Assembly (NCBI GenBank): GCA_947495775.1 | Contig: CANMAQ010000016.1 | Span: 38,665-102,664, forward strand | Source: Jejuia algarum | Lineage (GTDB): Bacteria; Bacteroidota; Bacteroidia; Flavobacteriales; Flavobacteriaceae | DNA length: 64,000 nt | Reading direction: 5' to 3' | Shown: piece after piece, positions 19,193 to 29,069 of the stretch | Numbering within the stretch: the first letter of the stretch is position 1 | Layout of the letters: each line of letters starts with the position of its first letter | Program-made: the position numbers and the translations under genes | The notes under the pieces: generated by a model | What the model was told of the DNA's origin: nothing | Databases searched by the model: none | What the model saw: only the letters and a program-made list of their open reading frames with translations

Positions 19193-20800
19193 ATGAGACG
19201 CATAAAACAACTTACTTTAACAGCTGCCACTACAGCGCTTCTTTTTGGATGTGGAGGCACGGCACCGCTAATTTCTACGCCAATAGAAAATATAGACCGT
19301 ACCCCTTTAAAAGTTTCGGAATTGACTGAAACTGAAAAACACAACTGGGGACACCTAGACTTGGTAAAAGATACAATACCGGGAATGAGTGTAGATAAAG
19401 CGTATGCAGAGCTTCTTAAACGTAAAAAAGGTGCAAAAGTAATTGTAGCGGTTATCGACTCTGGTATCGACATAGACCATGAAGATTTACAGGCCAATAT
19501 CTGGACCAATACAGATGAAAAACCAAATAATGGCATTGATGATGATAAAAATGGATACATCGACGATGTTCATGGTTGGAATTTTTTAGGTGATGGCCAT
19601 GATGAGCAATTAGAGTTCATTAGAATTTTAGCAAAAGGCGACACCAGTCAACCTGATTATGCTAGAGCTAAAGCAGAATACGACGAAGAATACCCTAAAT
19701 GGACGCAACGTAAGACACAATACGAAGGTATTTACCAACAGGTAAAAACGGCGCACGAAACCTTAATCCAACATTTTGGTACAAAAGACTATACTAAAAA
19801 GCAGGTTAATGCTATTACCACCGAAGATCAGGCCTTAAGTCAAGCACAGCAAATTGCGCAATACATGTACAGCAATGGTATTGACACCATGACTGAAGCT
19901 TCAGAAGAATTAAAAAGCGCTTTAACAAATATTACAGAACGTTTAAATATCCTTTTAAACAAAGAGTTTAAAGGCCGTGTGAATGGTGATAATCCAGATG
20001 ATCTTAGCACAAAATATTATGGAAATGGCAATGTAAAACCTGTTAAAAAAGAGGAAAGTCACGGTACACACGTCGCTGGTATTATTGCTGCTGTACGCAA
20101 CAATGGTAAAGGTGCCAATGGTGTTGCTAATAACGTAAAAATTATGAGTATTAGAACGGTACCTAATGGCGATGAATATGATAAAGATGTTGCTTTAGCC
20201 ATTCGTTATGCTGTAGATAATGGTGCTTCTATTATTAATGGTAGTTTTGGAAAAAGCTTCTCGCCTCATAGCGATTGGGTAAGAGATGCTATTGCCTATG
20301 CAAGTCAAAAAGATGTTATTTTTGTTCATGCAGCTGGAAATGACAGTAAAAATGTAGATGTAGAACCTAATTTCCCAGATGATAACATTAACGGCAAAGA
20401 AGTATCAAATACTTATATTAGAGTTGGCGCTTTAGCACCTAAATATGGCTCTAGTTTGCTAGCAACTTTTTCTAATTACGGTAAAGCAAACGTAGATGTT
20501 TTTGCACCTGGTGATAGCGTTTATTCTACAACACCAGAAAACGAATATGATACTAAGGGAGGTACCTCAATGGCTGCTCCTGCTGTTGCTGGTGTTGCGG
20601 CATTAATACGCTCGTATTACCCAACGTTATCTGCTGCTAAAGTGAAACAAATTATTATGGATTCTGGCCTTCCTATTACCACTAAAGTTGTGGTTGGAGG
20701 AAATACCGATGATATTCAAGCTTTTGCTAATGTCGTAAAGTCTGGAAAAATAGTAAATGCTTATAATGCCTTAGTTATGGCAGGAAAAATGGCGCAATAA
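19193..20800 (+). CDS. Subtilisin-like serine peptidase (S8), lipoprotein
   Basis: A 535-residue peptidase with a lipoprotein signal (LLFGC, lipid Cys20). The triad is complete: Asp89 in AVIDSGID, His290 in ESHGTHVAG and Ser459 in GGTSMAAP. The Asp-His spacing of about 200 residues is far longer than the roughly 30 in subtilisin. A charged, helical insertion at about 135-265 accounts for it. There is no classical propeptide and no type IX sorting domain. It probably faces the periplasm or cell surface as a lipid-anchored protease. A strong terminator follows. Confidence 0.92.
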   Translation: MRRIKQLTLTAATTALLFGCGGTAPLISTPIENIDRTPLKVSELTETEKHNWGHLDLVKDTIPGMSVDKAYAELLKRKKGAKVIVAVIDSGIDIDHEDLQANIWTNTDEKPNNGIDDDKNGYIDDVHGWNFLGDGHDEQLEFIRILAKGDTSQPDYARAKAEYDEEYPKWTQRKTQYEGIYQQVKTAHETLIQHFGTKDYTKKQVNAITTEDQALSQAQQIAQYMYSNGIDTMTEASEELKSALTNITERLNILLNKEFKGRVNGDNPDDLSTKYYGNGNVKPVKKEESHGTHVAGIIAAVRNNGKGANGVANNVKIMSIRTVPNGDEYDKDVALAIRYAVDNGASIINGSFGKSFSPHSDWVRDAIAYASQKDVIFVHAAGNDSKNVDVEPNFPDDNINGKEVSNTYIRVGALAPKYGSSLLATFSNYGKANVDVFAPGDSVYSTTPENEYDTKGGTSMAAPAVAGVAALIRSYYPTLSAAKVKQIIMDSGLPITTKVVVGGNTDDIQAFANVVKSGKIVNAYNALVMAGKMAQ

Positions 20801-20820
20801 CTTACATAATTATATACTGA

Positions 20821-20858
20821 GGTTGCCTTAAAGTATGCTACTTTAAGGCAACCTTTTT
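20821..20858 (+). terminator. Terminator of the S8 peptidase gene
   Basis: A perfect 15-bp stem starting GGTTGCCTTAAAGTA, with a TGC loop and followed by TTTTT, located 20 nt after the stop codon. Confidence 0.92.
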
Positions 20859-20870
20859 CAATCCCTATTC

Positions 20871-22700
20871 ATGAAATATTTTCTATTTACTCTCATTTTT
20901 AGTGCCCTGTTTATCGCTTGTAATACTTCTAAAGGTGCCATTGCAAATACAACACTACTTGCAAAACCTACAAGTACATATTGGCAACAGCATGTCGATT
21001 ACAAAATGGATATTAACCTAGATGTAAACACTTATAAATATACTGGTAAACAAGAATTGGTTTATACCAACAACTCTCCAGAGGTATTGCGAAAAGTATT
21101 TTACCATTTGTATTTTAATGCTTTCCAACCCAATAGTGAAATGGACATTCGCTCAAGAACGATAACAGACCCCGACAAACGTGTTGGAGATCGCATTCAA
21201 AAATTACAACCTCATGAGATTGGTTATATACACGTAAATCACCTTACGCAAAACGGTGTTGCTTTAGACTATGAAACCGTGGGTACCATTTTAGAAGTAG
21301 TGCTTGCCTCGCCAATACAACCTGGTGAAAAAGTAACTTTTGCTATGGATTTTGATGCGCAAGTTCCATTACAAATTAGACGTTCTGGTCGTAATAATAA
21401 GGAAGGCGTTGCACTATCGATGACACAATGGTATCCTAAACTTGCAGAATATGATTTCGAGGGTTGGCATGCTGATCCTTATATTGGTAGAGAATTTCAT
21501 GGTGTTTGGGGTAACTTCGATGTTAAGCTTACCTTAGATAAAAACTATGTTGTAGGTGGCTCTGGCTATTTACAAAACCCTAATGATGTTGGCCATGGTT
21601 ATGAAACGTCTAAAGTAATACCAACTAACAGTGATAAGCTAACATGGCATTTTAAAGCCCCAAATGTGCATGACTTTACATGGGCAGCGGACCCCGATTA
21701 CATTCACGATACAGCCAAAGTTACTAACGGCCCTACACTTCATTTTTTCTATAAAAACACCTTAAGTAAAGAGAAGATACAATTTTGGAAAAAAATGCAA
21801 CCTAAAGCTGTGGAGCTTATGAAGTATTTTAGCAAACATATTGGCGCATACCCTTACGAACAGTACTCTATTATTCAAGGTGGTGATGGCGGTATGGAAT
21901 ACGCCATGTGTACACTTATTACAGGCAAGCGCAGTTACGGAAGTTTAGTAGGCGTAACAGCCCACGAAATGGCACACAGTTGGTTTCAATTTTTACTGGC
22001 CACCAACGAATCGAAGCACGCGTGGATGGATGAAGGATTTACCAGTTATATTAGTGATTGGGCTATGAATAGTATTTTTAATGAAAACAAAATTAATCCT
22101 ACATCGGGTGCTTACGACGGCTATTATTACCTTGCCAAATCTGGTAAAGAACAACCGTTCACCACACATGCAGATAGATTTAATTACAACCAATCTTATG
22201 GAATTTCAGCATATAATAAAGGAGAAGTGTTTATGGCACAACTCGCTTATGTTATTGGAGAAGCACATCTTAAAAAAACGATAAAACAGTATTTTATAGA
22301 TTGGGCTTTTAAACATCCTACGCCTAATGATTTTATACGTGTTGCAGAAAAAGTATCTGGTTTAGAGTTGGATTGGTATTTAACCGATTTTGCGCAAACA
22401 ACTAACACGATAGATTATGCTGTTAAAACTATAAATGGTAAAACAATTACCCTAGAACGCATAGGTCTTATGCCAATGCCTATAGACCTTGAAGTCACCT
22501 ATAGAGATGGCAGCACACAATCGTACTACATTCCTTTACAAATGATGCGTGGTGAAAAACCAACCTCAGCCACACAACTCAAAGATTGGGCTTGGGCACA
22601 TCCAACATATACTTTTGAAAGTAAAAAAGTTGTAAAAAGTGTACATATTGATCCTAGCGGTTTAATGGCCGATATTGATCAAAAAAACAATAAGAAATAG
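20871..22700 (+). CDS. M1 family metallopeptidase, lipoprotein
   Basis: A 609-residue aminopeptidase-like protein. The signal ends in a lipobox (LFIAC). The zinc site is HEMAH at 365-369, with the third ligand Glu388 in WMDEGF, the spacing standard for M1 peptidases. GGMEYAM replaces the usual GAMEN exopeptidase motif. An N-terminal beta domain precedes the thermolysin-like domain; the C-terminal helical domain is short. It probably trims peptides in the periplasm or at the surface. It starts just after the S8 terminator, so it needs its own promoter, which I cannot point to with confidence. Confidence 0.92.
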   Translation: MKYFLFTLIFSALFIACNTSKGAIANTTLLAKPTSTYWQQHVDYKMDINLDVNTYKYTGKQELVYTNNSPEVLRKVFYHLYFNAFQPNSEMDIRSRTITDPDKRVGDRIQKLQPHEIGYIHVNHLTQNGVALDYETVGTILEVVLASPIQPGEKVTFAMDFDAQVPLQIRRSGRNNKEGVALSMTQWYPKLAEYDFEGWHADPYIGREFHGVWGNFDVKLTLDKNYVVGGSGYLQNPNDVGHGYETSKVIPTNSDKLTWHFKAPNVHDFTWAADPDYIHDTAKVTNGPTLHFFYKNTLSKEKIQFWKKMQPKAVELMKYFSKHIGAYPYEQYSIIQGGDGGMEYAMCTLITGKRSYGSLVGVTAHEMAHSWFQFLLATNESKHAWMDEGFTSYISDWAMNSIFNENKINPTSGAYDGYYYLAKSGKEQPFTTHADRFNYNQSYGISAYNKGEVFMAQLAYVIGEAHLKKTIKQYFIDWAFKHPTPNDFIRVAEKVSGLELDWYLTDFAQTTNTIDYAVKTINGKTITLERIGLMPMPIDLEVTYRDGSTQSYYIPLQMMRGEKPTSATQLKDWAWAHPTYTFESKKVVKSVHIDPSGLMADIDQKNNKK

Positions 22701-22701
22701 C

Positions 22702-22956
22702 ATGATAAAACGCGAAGACCTCAAACAGGTCGCTACTCCTGTACTTCAAAAAAAATATAAAACGTTTAAAATAGCTATAATAGTACTCGTCACTATTGTT
22801 AGTGTTATGGGTGCCATTAGTGTCTTAAATTGGCAAGCCAATGGCCTTAGTCCTACTGTACTATTGCCTGTGTTTTTTATTCCTATGGTTATTGTAAATT
22901 ATTTGAGTTTTAAACGTATTAAGGATGAATTACGCTTAAGAATGCCTTCAAACTAA
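22702..22956 (+). CDS. Small two-helix membrane protein
   Basis: An 84-residue protein with two hydrophobic segments (about residues 22-42 and 49-66) and charged ends. The ATG at 22702 is one base after the M1 peptidase stop, which implies translational coupling. No family recognised; the size and topology resemble many Bacteroidota redox- or stress-associated small membrane proteins, but that is only a resemblance. Confidence 0.65.
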   Translation: MIKREDLKQVATPVLQKKYKTFKIAIIVLVTIVSVMGAISVLNWQANGLSPTVLLPVFFIPMVIVNYLSFKRIKDELRLRMPSN

Positions 22957-22965
22957 TAGCCTGTT

Positions 22966-23274
22966 TTGAATAATTGGAAACCATTTTTAATCCTTATAAC
23001 ACTTCATTTTATCTTTGGTTGCCTTGTGACACAAAACTGTAGCGGTGAAGGTTGTATAATTGTCATTCCAACACTATATTATTTGACGGCAGTTATTTTA
23101 TCGCATGTGCCTTACCTGTTTTTAAAACCATTTAAAACTATTAAGAGCGATATATTACTCGCCTTTATTTTCCCTAGTTTTAGTCTATTTGCTCTTATTA
23201 CCCTGGCCGTAAAATTTGGATTAAATGCGGCGTTAGATACATCGCATTTCGTATGGATTGTTGTGTCTTTATGA
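22966..23274 (+). CDS. Hypothetical membrane protein
   Basis: A 102-residue frame with about three hydrophobic segments and two cysteines close together (NCSGEGC). The only start is TTG at 22966, nine bases after the previous stop. The layout suggests it belongs to the M1 peptidase operon. No family recognised, and the weak start leaves some doubt. Confidence 0.45.
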   Translation: MNNWKPFLILITLHFIFGCLVTQNCSGEGCIIVIPTLYYLTAVILSHVPYLFLKPFKTIKSDILLAFIFPSFSLFALITLAVKFGLNAALDTSHFVWIVVSL

Positions 23275-23420
23275 CCTAGTGTTATACTACAAGTATGCCT
23301 ATTTTTGTTAAGACATAAATTCACCTAAAGTTTCACTTATTATCTATGGTTTTGTAACATTAGTACACATTGCAGTACTATTCCATTTCATTACCTTTAC
23401 CCCATCAACACAGTATCATT

Positions 23421-23798
23421 TTGAAATTCACTTACTCCAAAAAAGAAAAGCTTAAAAGCAAAGCGCTAATCGATCAATTATTTACAGAAGGGCAATCGGT
23501 TTCTGTGTTTCCACTACGTTTGGTCTATTTAGGCACTGCTTTTGATGATGCTATTATAGCTAAAACAGGGGTTTCGGTAAGCAAACGCAATTTTAAAACT
23601 GCTGTAGATAGAAACCGAATAAAACGTTTGTTAAGAGAAGCTTACCGCTTAAATAAAGCACAGTTTTTTAACAATTTAACAACACCTCACGCGTTTATGA
23701 TTTTGTACATTGGCAAAGACAAGCCCTCTTTAGTACAACTGGAGACAAGTATGAAACGCCTTTTTGAAAAATTTTCGAAGCGGATCTCAACCCCTTAA
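23421..23798 (+). CDS. rnpA: Ribonuclease P protein component
   Basis: The protein subunit of RNase P, which with the catalytic RNA removes 5' leaders from tRNA precursors. The signature KRNFKTAVDRNRIKRLLREAYR spans two segments, the RNR core being DRNRIKR. I start it at the TTG at 23421 because homologs begin M-KFTY-KKEKLKSK; the longer upstream extension does not look like this family. This gives 125 residues, the usual size. It is followed after 10 nt by the DUF4349 gene and is separate from rpmH here. Confidence 0.93.
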   Translation: MKFTYSKKEKLKSKALIDQLFTEGQSVSVFPLRLVYLGTAFDDAIIAKTGVSVSKRNFKTAVDRNRIKRLLREAYRLNKAQFFNNLTTPHAFMILYIGKDKPSLVQLETSMKRLFEKFSKRISTP

Positions 23799-23808
23799 AA
23801 GCATCTTT

Positions 23809-24633
23809 ATGAAGTTAGTGTCTTATCTTTTAGCTCTGGTTTTTCCTTTAATGTGTAGCCAACCACTTGACCGTGAAGCTACTCTAGAGACACAAGCAGA
23901 CAGTGGTGTTTATGAAAGTGACATTGTAACCTCTAAAACCGCAGCACAGCAACCTGCTAGTACTATTCCTCAAAAACTGATTAAAACAGCTTATCTTAAG
24001 TTTGAAACGCCGCATATAGATACAACATACAATCACCTTATAACTACAATAAAAGCGCGTAATGGTTTTGTACAAGATGACAATTCCAACACATCATATA
24101 ACCGAATTACACGGCATTTAGTGGTTAGAATTCCAACGACAAATTTTCAACCTTCACTAGATGCTATTACTAAAAAGGTATCGCATTTTGATACCAAACG
24201 CATTTCTGCCAAAGATGTTACCGAGACGTTTATTGATATAGAAGCCCGTTTAAAAGCAAAACGCACATTAGAAGCCCGGTACTTAGACTTGTTAAAAAAA
24301 GCCCAAACAGTTAAAGAGGTCTTAGAAATAGAACGTGAACTCTCTGAAATACGGGAAGCTATCGAAGCCAAAGAAGGCCGTTTAAAATATTTACAGCATA
24401 AAGTAAACTTTAGTACTATAGATATTGAATTTTATACCTTAACAAGCACGGCTCCCATAGGCAGTTCTTATGGCACTAAAATGTGGAATGCCATTAAAGG
24501 TGGTTTTGAAGGTATTTCTATTTTCTTTTTAGGCCTATTATATATTTGGCCCCTTTTAGTATTTGTAATAATTGGTATATTTTTGCTTAGAAAGCGCCTT
24601 AAAAAGAGTAAAGACAAAAAAACAAACACATAA
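23809..24633 (+). CDS. DUF4349 lipoprotein
   Basis: A 274-residue DUF4349 protein. The ATG at 23809 gives a lipoprotein signal (FPLMC). The core includes KTAYLKFETPHIDTTYNHL, a VVRIPTTNF strand and a long coiled coil (about 150-200) rich in Arg/Glu heptads. A hydrophobic helix near residues 235-260 is followed by a Lys/Arg-rich tail. The family is widespread in Bacteroidota with no known activity. It sits in a run rnpA-DUF4349-S41 protease with gaps of 10 and 2 nt. Confidence 0.88.
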   Translation: MKLVSYLLALVFPLMCSQPLDREATLETQADSGVYESDIVTSKTAAQQPASTIPQKLIKTAYLKFETPHIDTTYNHLITTIKARNGFVQDDNSNTSYNRITRHLVVRIPTTNFQPSLDAITKKVSHFDTKRISAKDVTETFIDIEARLKAKRTLEARYLDLLKKAQTVKEVLEIERELSEIREAIEAKEGRLKYLQHKVNFSTIDIEFYTLTSTAPIGSSYGTKMWNAIKGGFEGISIFFLGLLYIWPLLVFVIIGIFLLRKRLKKSKDKKTNT

Positions 24634-24635
24634 AT

Positions 24636-26270
24636 ATGACATTTTTTTTAAAAAAGAGAATCCTTATTCCCATTCTGCTATGTACCCTTTTTTTAAGTAC
24701 AACAGCATTTAAAAACGATTTCTTTGAAATAGCAAAACAGATTGAAATTTTCACAACGCTCTACAAAGAAATTAACATGAATTATGTGGATGAAACCAAC
24801 CCAGGCGATCTTATGGATACGGCCATTAAAAGCATGCTAGACGATCTAGACCCTTACACGCGGTTTTTAAATGAACAGGATGTAGAATCTGCGCGTATTA
24901 ATAACACTGGCGATTATACGGGTATAGGAGCCCGTATAAGAACAAAAAAGCACAAACTTATCATATTAGAACCCTACAAAGATTATCCAGCAGATAAAGC
25001 AGGGCTTAAAGCAGGTGATGAAATTATTAAAGTGGGCGATATTGTAATAGCCGACTATAAAGACGATGCTGGAAACTTGTTAAAAGGCGCTTCGGGTTCT
25101 AAAGTAGACGTAACTTACAAACGCAACAACCAAACAAAAACAGCCACAATAGAACGTGCCGAAGTAGAGATTAAAGCTGTACCACATTACGACATGGTAG
25201 ATGCCAAGACAGGTTATATTGTTTTAAGTAAATTTAACCGTAAAGCTTCAGCAGAAACGGGCTATGCGCTAAGAGATTTAAAAGCCCAAGGTGCCGAACG
25301 TATTATTTTAGACCTAAGGGGAAATCCTGGTGGTTTATTAAATGAAGCCGTTAATGTGGTTAATTTATTTGTTCCTAAAGGACAGTTGGTGGTCACTACA
25401 AAATCTAAAGTTAAAAAATACAACAAACAGTATTTTACCAGTAAAAACCCTATAGATACAGAAATTCCTGTAGTTGTTCTTATAGACGGGTCTAGTGCTT
25501 CGGCTAGTGAAATTGTATCTGGAACACTACAAGATTTAGACCGAGCTGTTATTGTTGGCTCTCGTAGTTTTGGTAAAGGTTTAGTACAACGCCCTAAACG
25601 CCTTACTTATGGTACTCAAATAAAAATCACTATTTCTAGGTATTACACGCCTTCTGGACGTTGCATCCAATCTTTAGATTATTGGAACAGAAATAAAGAT
25701 GGAGAAGCAGTACGTGTAAAACAAGAAAATTATAATGAATTTAAAACCAAAAATGGCCGTAAAGTGTTTGATGGTGGCGGTATTTTTCCAGATGTCGTTT
25801 TAAATAAAGTTAAAAATTCTGCCATTACAAAAGCCATTATGGGGAGTGATTTAATTTTCGACTTTGCTACAGCTTACTATTACCAAAACCCTAGTATAGA
25901 TTTAAATACTTTTGAACTGACAGATACCGACTTTAAAAATTTTAAGTCCTTTTTAAAGAAAAATAACTTTTCGTTCACTACGAATACGGAAAAGGCATTG
26001 TTTAAAGCTTACGAAACAGCTACTAAAGAAAATTTAGATGATGGTATTAATACAGCATACAACAATCTTATTGCGAGTATAAACAAATCTAAAGATAGAG
26101 CCTTAGATACACACAAAACGTATATCTTAAAAATGCTTACAGAGGAGATTGTTAAGCGCTATGGCTATAGAGAAGGTTTATATGAATATTATAAAACGAA
26201 AGACGCCTACATTCAAAAAAGCACGCAAATCCTCGGTAATACTATGGCTTACATGGATTATTTAAGGTAA
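24636..26270 (+). CDS. S41 family C-terminal processing peptidase
   Basis: A 544-residue tail-specific protease. After a signal/anchor helix come an N-terminal helical region with DDLDPYTRFL, a PDZ domain (about 85-165) and the S41 catalytic domain. The catalytic serine is in GSSASASEI and the general-base lysine in RSFGKGLVQ. It likely degrades or trims periplasmic proteins by their C-termini. It directly follows the DUF4349 gene (2 nt gap). A helical C-terminal extension of about 130 residues is typical of Bacteroidota members. Confidence 0.93.
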   Translation: MTFFLKKRILIPILLCTLFLSTTAFKNDFFEIAKQIEIFTTLYKEINMNYVDETNPGDLMDTAIKSMLDDLDPYTRFLNEQDVESARINNTGDYTGIGARIRTKKHKLIILEPYKDYPADKAGLKAGDEIIKVGDIVIADYKDDAGNLLKGASGSKVDVTYKRNNQTKTATIERAEVEIKAVPHYDMVDAKTGYIVLSKFNRKASAETGYALRDLKAQGAERIILDLRGNPGGLLNEAVNVVNLFVPKGQLVVTTKSKVKKYNKQYFTSKNPIDTEIPVVVLIDGSSASASEIVSGTLQDLDRAVIVGSRSFGKGLVQRPKRLTYGTQIKITISRYYTPSGRCIQSLDYWNRNKDGEAVRVKQENYNEFKTKNGRKVFDGGGIFPDVVLNKVKNSAITKAIMGSDLIFDFATAYYYQNPSIDLNTFELTDTDFKNFKSFLKKNNFSFTTNTEKALFKAYETATKENLDDGINTAYNNLIASINKSKDRALDTHKTYILKMLTEEIVKRYGYREGLYEYYKTKDAYIQKSTQILGNTMAYMDYLR

Positions 26271-26317
26271 ATGCTTAAAAAATAGTATCTTTAACTGTAA
26301 TAATTTTTATCCCCATA

Positions 26318-27175
26318 ATGCACAGACTACTTGTCTTCATATTGCTATGCGCTCAAACGTATATGAGTTTTGCTCAAAAACAATATACGCATGATGTTTA
26401 TTTTAATACAGACGAATACGTAGTACCACAAACTGAAGAAAACCGTTTATTGTTATTTATTTCCACATTAGAAAATATAGATTTGGCCTCGGTAGCGATT
26501 TATGGATTTTGTGATGATGTGGGTGCAGATACCTATAACCTAATACTCTCACAACAGCGTGCAGATGCCATTAAAGCTGTTTTTTCTCATCATAATATCG
26601 ATGAGCATTTAATTACTAATGTAGACGGTAAAGGCGAGGTCCTTTTAAAAATAATCAACGAAAAAAACGTACTTAAACTAAGAGGTTTAAATAGAAAGGT
26701 AGAAATTATCGCTACCGAAAAGTTACCAGAACCTAAACCTGTTTTAAAAAAGGAAACACCTCCAGCACCTTTATCGGCATCCCAGCAAATAAAAGGGCCT
26801 CTTAAAGTTGGAGATAAACTTATTTTAAAAAATATTTTATTTAAAACGGGGTACAGTACTGTGGCTTCTGGTTCTAAAAAAGAACTGGAAAAAATTGCTG
26901 CTGCTCTAGTAGAACGTGATGACATTTACTTTACCATTCAAGGTCACGTATGTTGTACACAAAATACTAGAGATGCTGTAGATCGAAAAACAAAATTACG
27001 CAACCTCTCTTTTGCAAGGGCAAAATACATACATGACTATTTTGTTAAAAAGGGCATTGCTAAAAAACGGATGCGTTTTTTAGGCATGCGCAGAAAATTT
27101 CCTCTAGGAGGCGATCCCAAATACGATAGGCGCGTAGAAATAGTAATTACCTATGTAGGCAATAACGTGAAATAA
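26318..27175 (+). CDS. Exported protein with two OmpA-like domains
   Basis: A 285-residue secreted protein with signal peptide ending SFAQ. Two OmpA/MotB-like peptidoglycan-associating domains are visible: a divergent one (about 22-130, with GFCDDVGADTYNLILSQQRA) and a second (about 160-280, with IQGHVCC and SFARAKYIHDYFVKKGI, ending RRVEIVI). A Pro-rich linker joins them. It may tie an outer-membrane complex to the cell wall. It is followed after 5 nt by the leucine-rich-repeat gene, so the two may act together at the envelope. Confidence 0.85.
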   Translation: MHRLLVFILLCAQTYMSFAQKQYTHDVYFNTDEYVVPQTEENRLLLFISTLENIDLASVAIYGFCDDVGADTYNLILSQQRADAIKAVFSHHNIDEHLITNVDGKGEVLLKIINEKNVLKLRGLNRKVEIIATEKLPEPKPVLKKETPPAPLSASQQIKGPLKVGDKLILKNILFKTGYSTVASGSKKELEKIAAALVERDDIYFTIQGHVCCTQNTRDAVDRKTKLRNLSFARAKYIHDYFVKKGIAKKRMRFLGMRRKFPLGGDPKYDRRVEIVITYVGNNVK

Positions 27176-27180
27176 AAAAC

Positions 27181-28533
27181 ATGATACCTTCATTCTCTCA
27201 ACTTTTTTTAAGCCTCTTCTTTTTTTCTCTCTATACTGCCATACGTGCTCAAAATACTTTTGTACCAGATGACAATTTCGAGCAAGCACTAATTGATTTA
27301 GGTCTTGATACAGGGCCTTTAGACGACTTTGTACCTACCGCTAATATTGTAGATTTTGATGGTATGCTGAACTTAGAAAACAGTGCTATTTCTAATCTTA
27401 CAGGTATTGAAAACTTTAGAGCGCTTAAACAATTATTCGTTAGTGGAAATCAACTTAGTAACCTAGATGTTAGTCAAAATTTGGAATTAGAGCGTTTATG
27501 GTGCTTTAATAATAATTTGTCTGTGTTAGATGTTAGCTCCAATACTAAATTAGTCTCTTTACGCTGTGAAAACAATACCTTAAACACCTTAGATGTTTCT
27601 AACAATACCAATATTTCTGTGCTTGTTTGCGAAGCCAATAGACTCTCTAATTTAGACATCTCTAACAATACCAATTTAAGAAGGCTGTCTTGTGGTACTA
27701 ACCAATTGAACGGTCTTGATGTTTCTCAAAACACAAATTTGTTCTTTCTATCTTGTGAAAACAATGCTATTACTGCCTTAAATAGTACTAACAACTCAAA
27801 TTTAACAACACTAAATTGTGCTCAAAACCGTATTTCAAAATTAGACGTTTCACAAAATTTAAACCTAATCAATCTAAATTGCAGTTCTAATAACTTATGT
27901 TTTCTTAATCTAAATAACGGCAACAATAACAACCTAACGGCTCTAAATTTTGAAGATAACCCCAATTTACAGTGTGTTAGCGTAGATATCCCTAACATAA
28001 ATCGTAATGGTTGGTTTCCTTTATCTTTTTCTGGTTATGTTGCTTCTCTCGACGATTGCGAAGCACGAATTCTAGTAGATGAATTAGACAATGTTATCGC
28101 GCCATCTTTTACCCTACCCCCATTAGTTAACGGTAACTATTTTACAGAACCTGAAGGTGATGGAATACGCTTAAACGAAGGTGAATTGATTACCACGGGA
28201 CAGACCATTTATATTTACAATGAAGATGATTGTTTTAGCAATGAAAGTAATTTTAATATTGTAATTTCTGATGCACCTTATTTTATTCCTAAATTTTTCA
28301 CCCCTAATAACGATGGTATAAATGACCGTTGGCAGATATTAGATACTCAAAATTTAATTAATAACATTTCTATTTATAACAGGTATGGTAAACTTTTAAA
28401 GTTTTTATCCAGTACAAATGAAAGTTGGGATGGTACATACAACAATCGCTATTTACCCAACGACAGTTATTGGTACGAAATTGTACTAAATACACGTGAA
28501 GTGATACGTGGCTATTTTGCTATAAAACGCTAA
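27181..28533 (+). CDS. Leucine-rich-repeat surface protein with type IX sorting domain
   Basis: A 450-residue secreted protein. The signal ends AIRAQ. About nine 21-residue leucine-rich repeats follow (roughly 75-265), of the form LDVSNNTNLxxLxCxxNxL. The C-terminal 85 residues are a type B type-IX-secretion sorting domain: FIPKFFTPNNDGINDRW, then ISIYNRYGKLL, W-D-G and YWYEI. The protein should cross the outer membrane by the gliding-associated secretion system and stay on, or be shed from, the cell surface. The repeats probably bind a protein or glycan. The DNA repeats seen here are coding. Confidence 0.93.
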   Translation: MIPSFSQLFLSLFFFSLYTAIRAQNTFVPDDNFEQALIDLGLDTGPLDDFVPTANIVDFDGMLNLENSAISNLTGIENFRALKQLFVSGNQLSNLDVSQNLELERLWCFNNNLSVLDVSSNTKLVSLRCENNTLNTLDVSNNTNISVLVCEANRLSNLDISNNTNLRRLSCGTNQLNGLDVSQNTNLFFLSCENNAITALNSTNNSNLTTLNCAQNRISKLDVSQNLNLINLNCSSNNLCFLNLNNGNNNNLTALNFEDNPNLQCVSVDIPNINRNGWFPLSFSGYVASLDDCEARILVDELDNVIAPSFTLPPLVNGNYFTEPEGDGIRLNEGELITTGQTIYIYNEDDCFSNESNFNIVISDAPYFIPKFFTPNNDGINDRWQILDTQNLINNISIYNRYGKLLKFLSSTNESWDGTYNNRYLPNDSYWYEIVLNTREVIRGYFAIKR

Positions 28534-28537
28534 AACA

Positions 28538-28993
28538 CTACACCTGTAATTCCTCTCTTAGCATCGCTATATGGGGAATGCCATCTTCTAAATACGGAAC
28601 ACCTTTTTGCTTAAAACCTAAATTGCCATAAAACGTTTTGAGGTGCTGTTGTGCCGAAACTTTTATTGTTTTTTCTTTATACTCTGTTTCTACAACACGT
28701 ATAGACGCTTCCATAATAGCATAACCGTATTTTAAAGCACGTTCTTGAGCTTTAACCACAACTCTACCTATACTGGCTTCTTTAAAATAATCGCCGCTCT
28801 TAAAAGCTCTAGTATAAGCCACCAATTTTTCATTCTTATACCCTAAAATATGTAACGCTTTAGCATCGTTACCATCTAAATCTTGGTACACACAATTTTG
28901 CTCTACAACAAAGATTTCGCTTCGTAACTGTAAAATAGCATATAACATTTCATTAGTCAACGCTTTAAAAGTCTTTACTTTAATATTTAACAT
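28538..28993 (-). CDS. GNAT acetyltransferase, ElaA family
   Basis: A 151-residue single-domain acetyltransferase. The ElaA-type start (LYAILQLRSEIFVVEQNCVYQDLDGND), the acetyl-CoA loop region (IGRVVVKAQERALKYG) and the end (FYGNLGFKQKGVPYLEDGIPH) are all present. Substrate unknown for this family. The gene converges on the leucine-rich-repeat gene with only 4 nt between stop codons and no terminator between them. Confidence 0.9.
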   Translation of the reverse strand: MLNIKVKTFKALTNEMLYAILQLRSEIFVVEQNCVYQDLDGNDAKALHILGYKNEKLVAYTRAFKSGDYFKEASIGRVVVKAQERALKYGYAIMEASIRVVETEYKEKTIKVSAQQHLKTFYGNLGFKQKGVPYLEDGIPHIAMLREELQV

Positions 28994-29069
28994 AGTTTAA
29001 AAACGGGCATATTTATAAAAAACATTTGTTTATAGGATAAAAAGTAGATTAATTTTTATCTCAAACTCA

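Noticed and set aside
27440..27910. Regularly spaced DNA repeats of about 63 bp that could be mistaken for a CRISPR-like or minisatellite array
   Set aside because: They are in-frame codons of 21-residue leucine-rich repeats in a secreted protein; copies diverge as coding repeats do and there are no constant repeats with unique spacers.
28491..28510. Third parS-like site around ACACGTGAAGTG
   Set aside because: Only the central CACGTG and part of one arm match; it lies inside the coding end of the leucine-rich-repeat gene.
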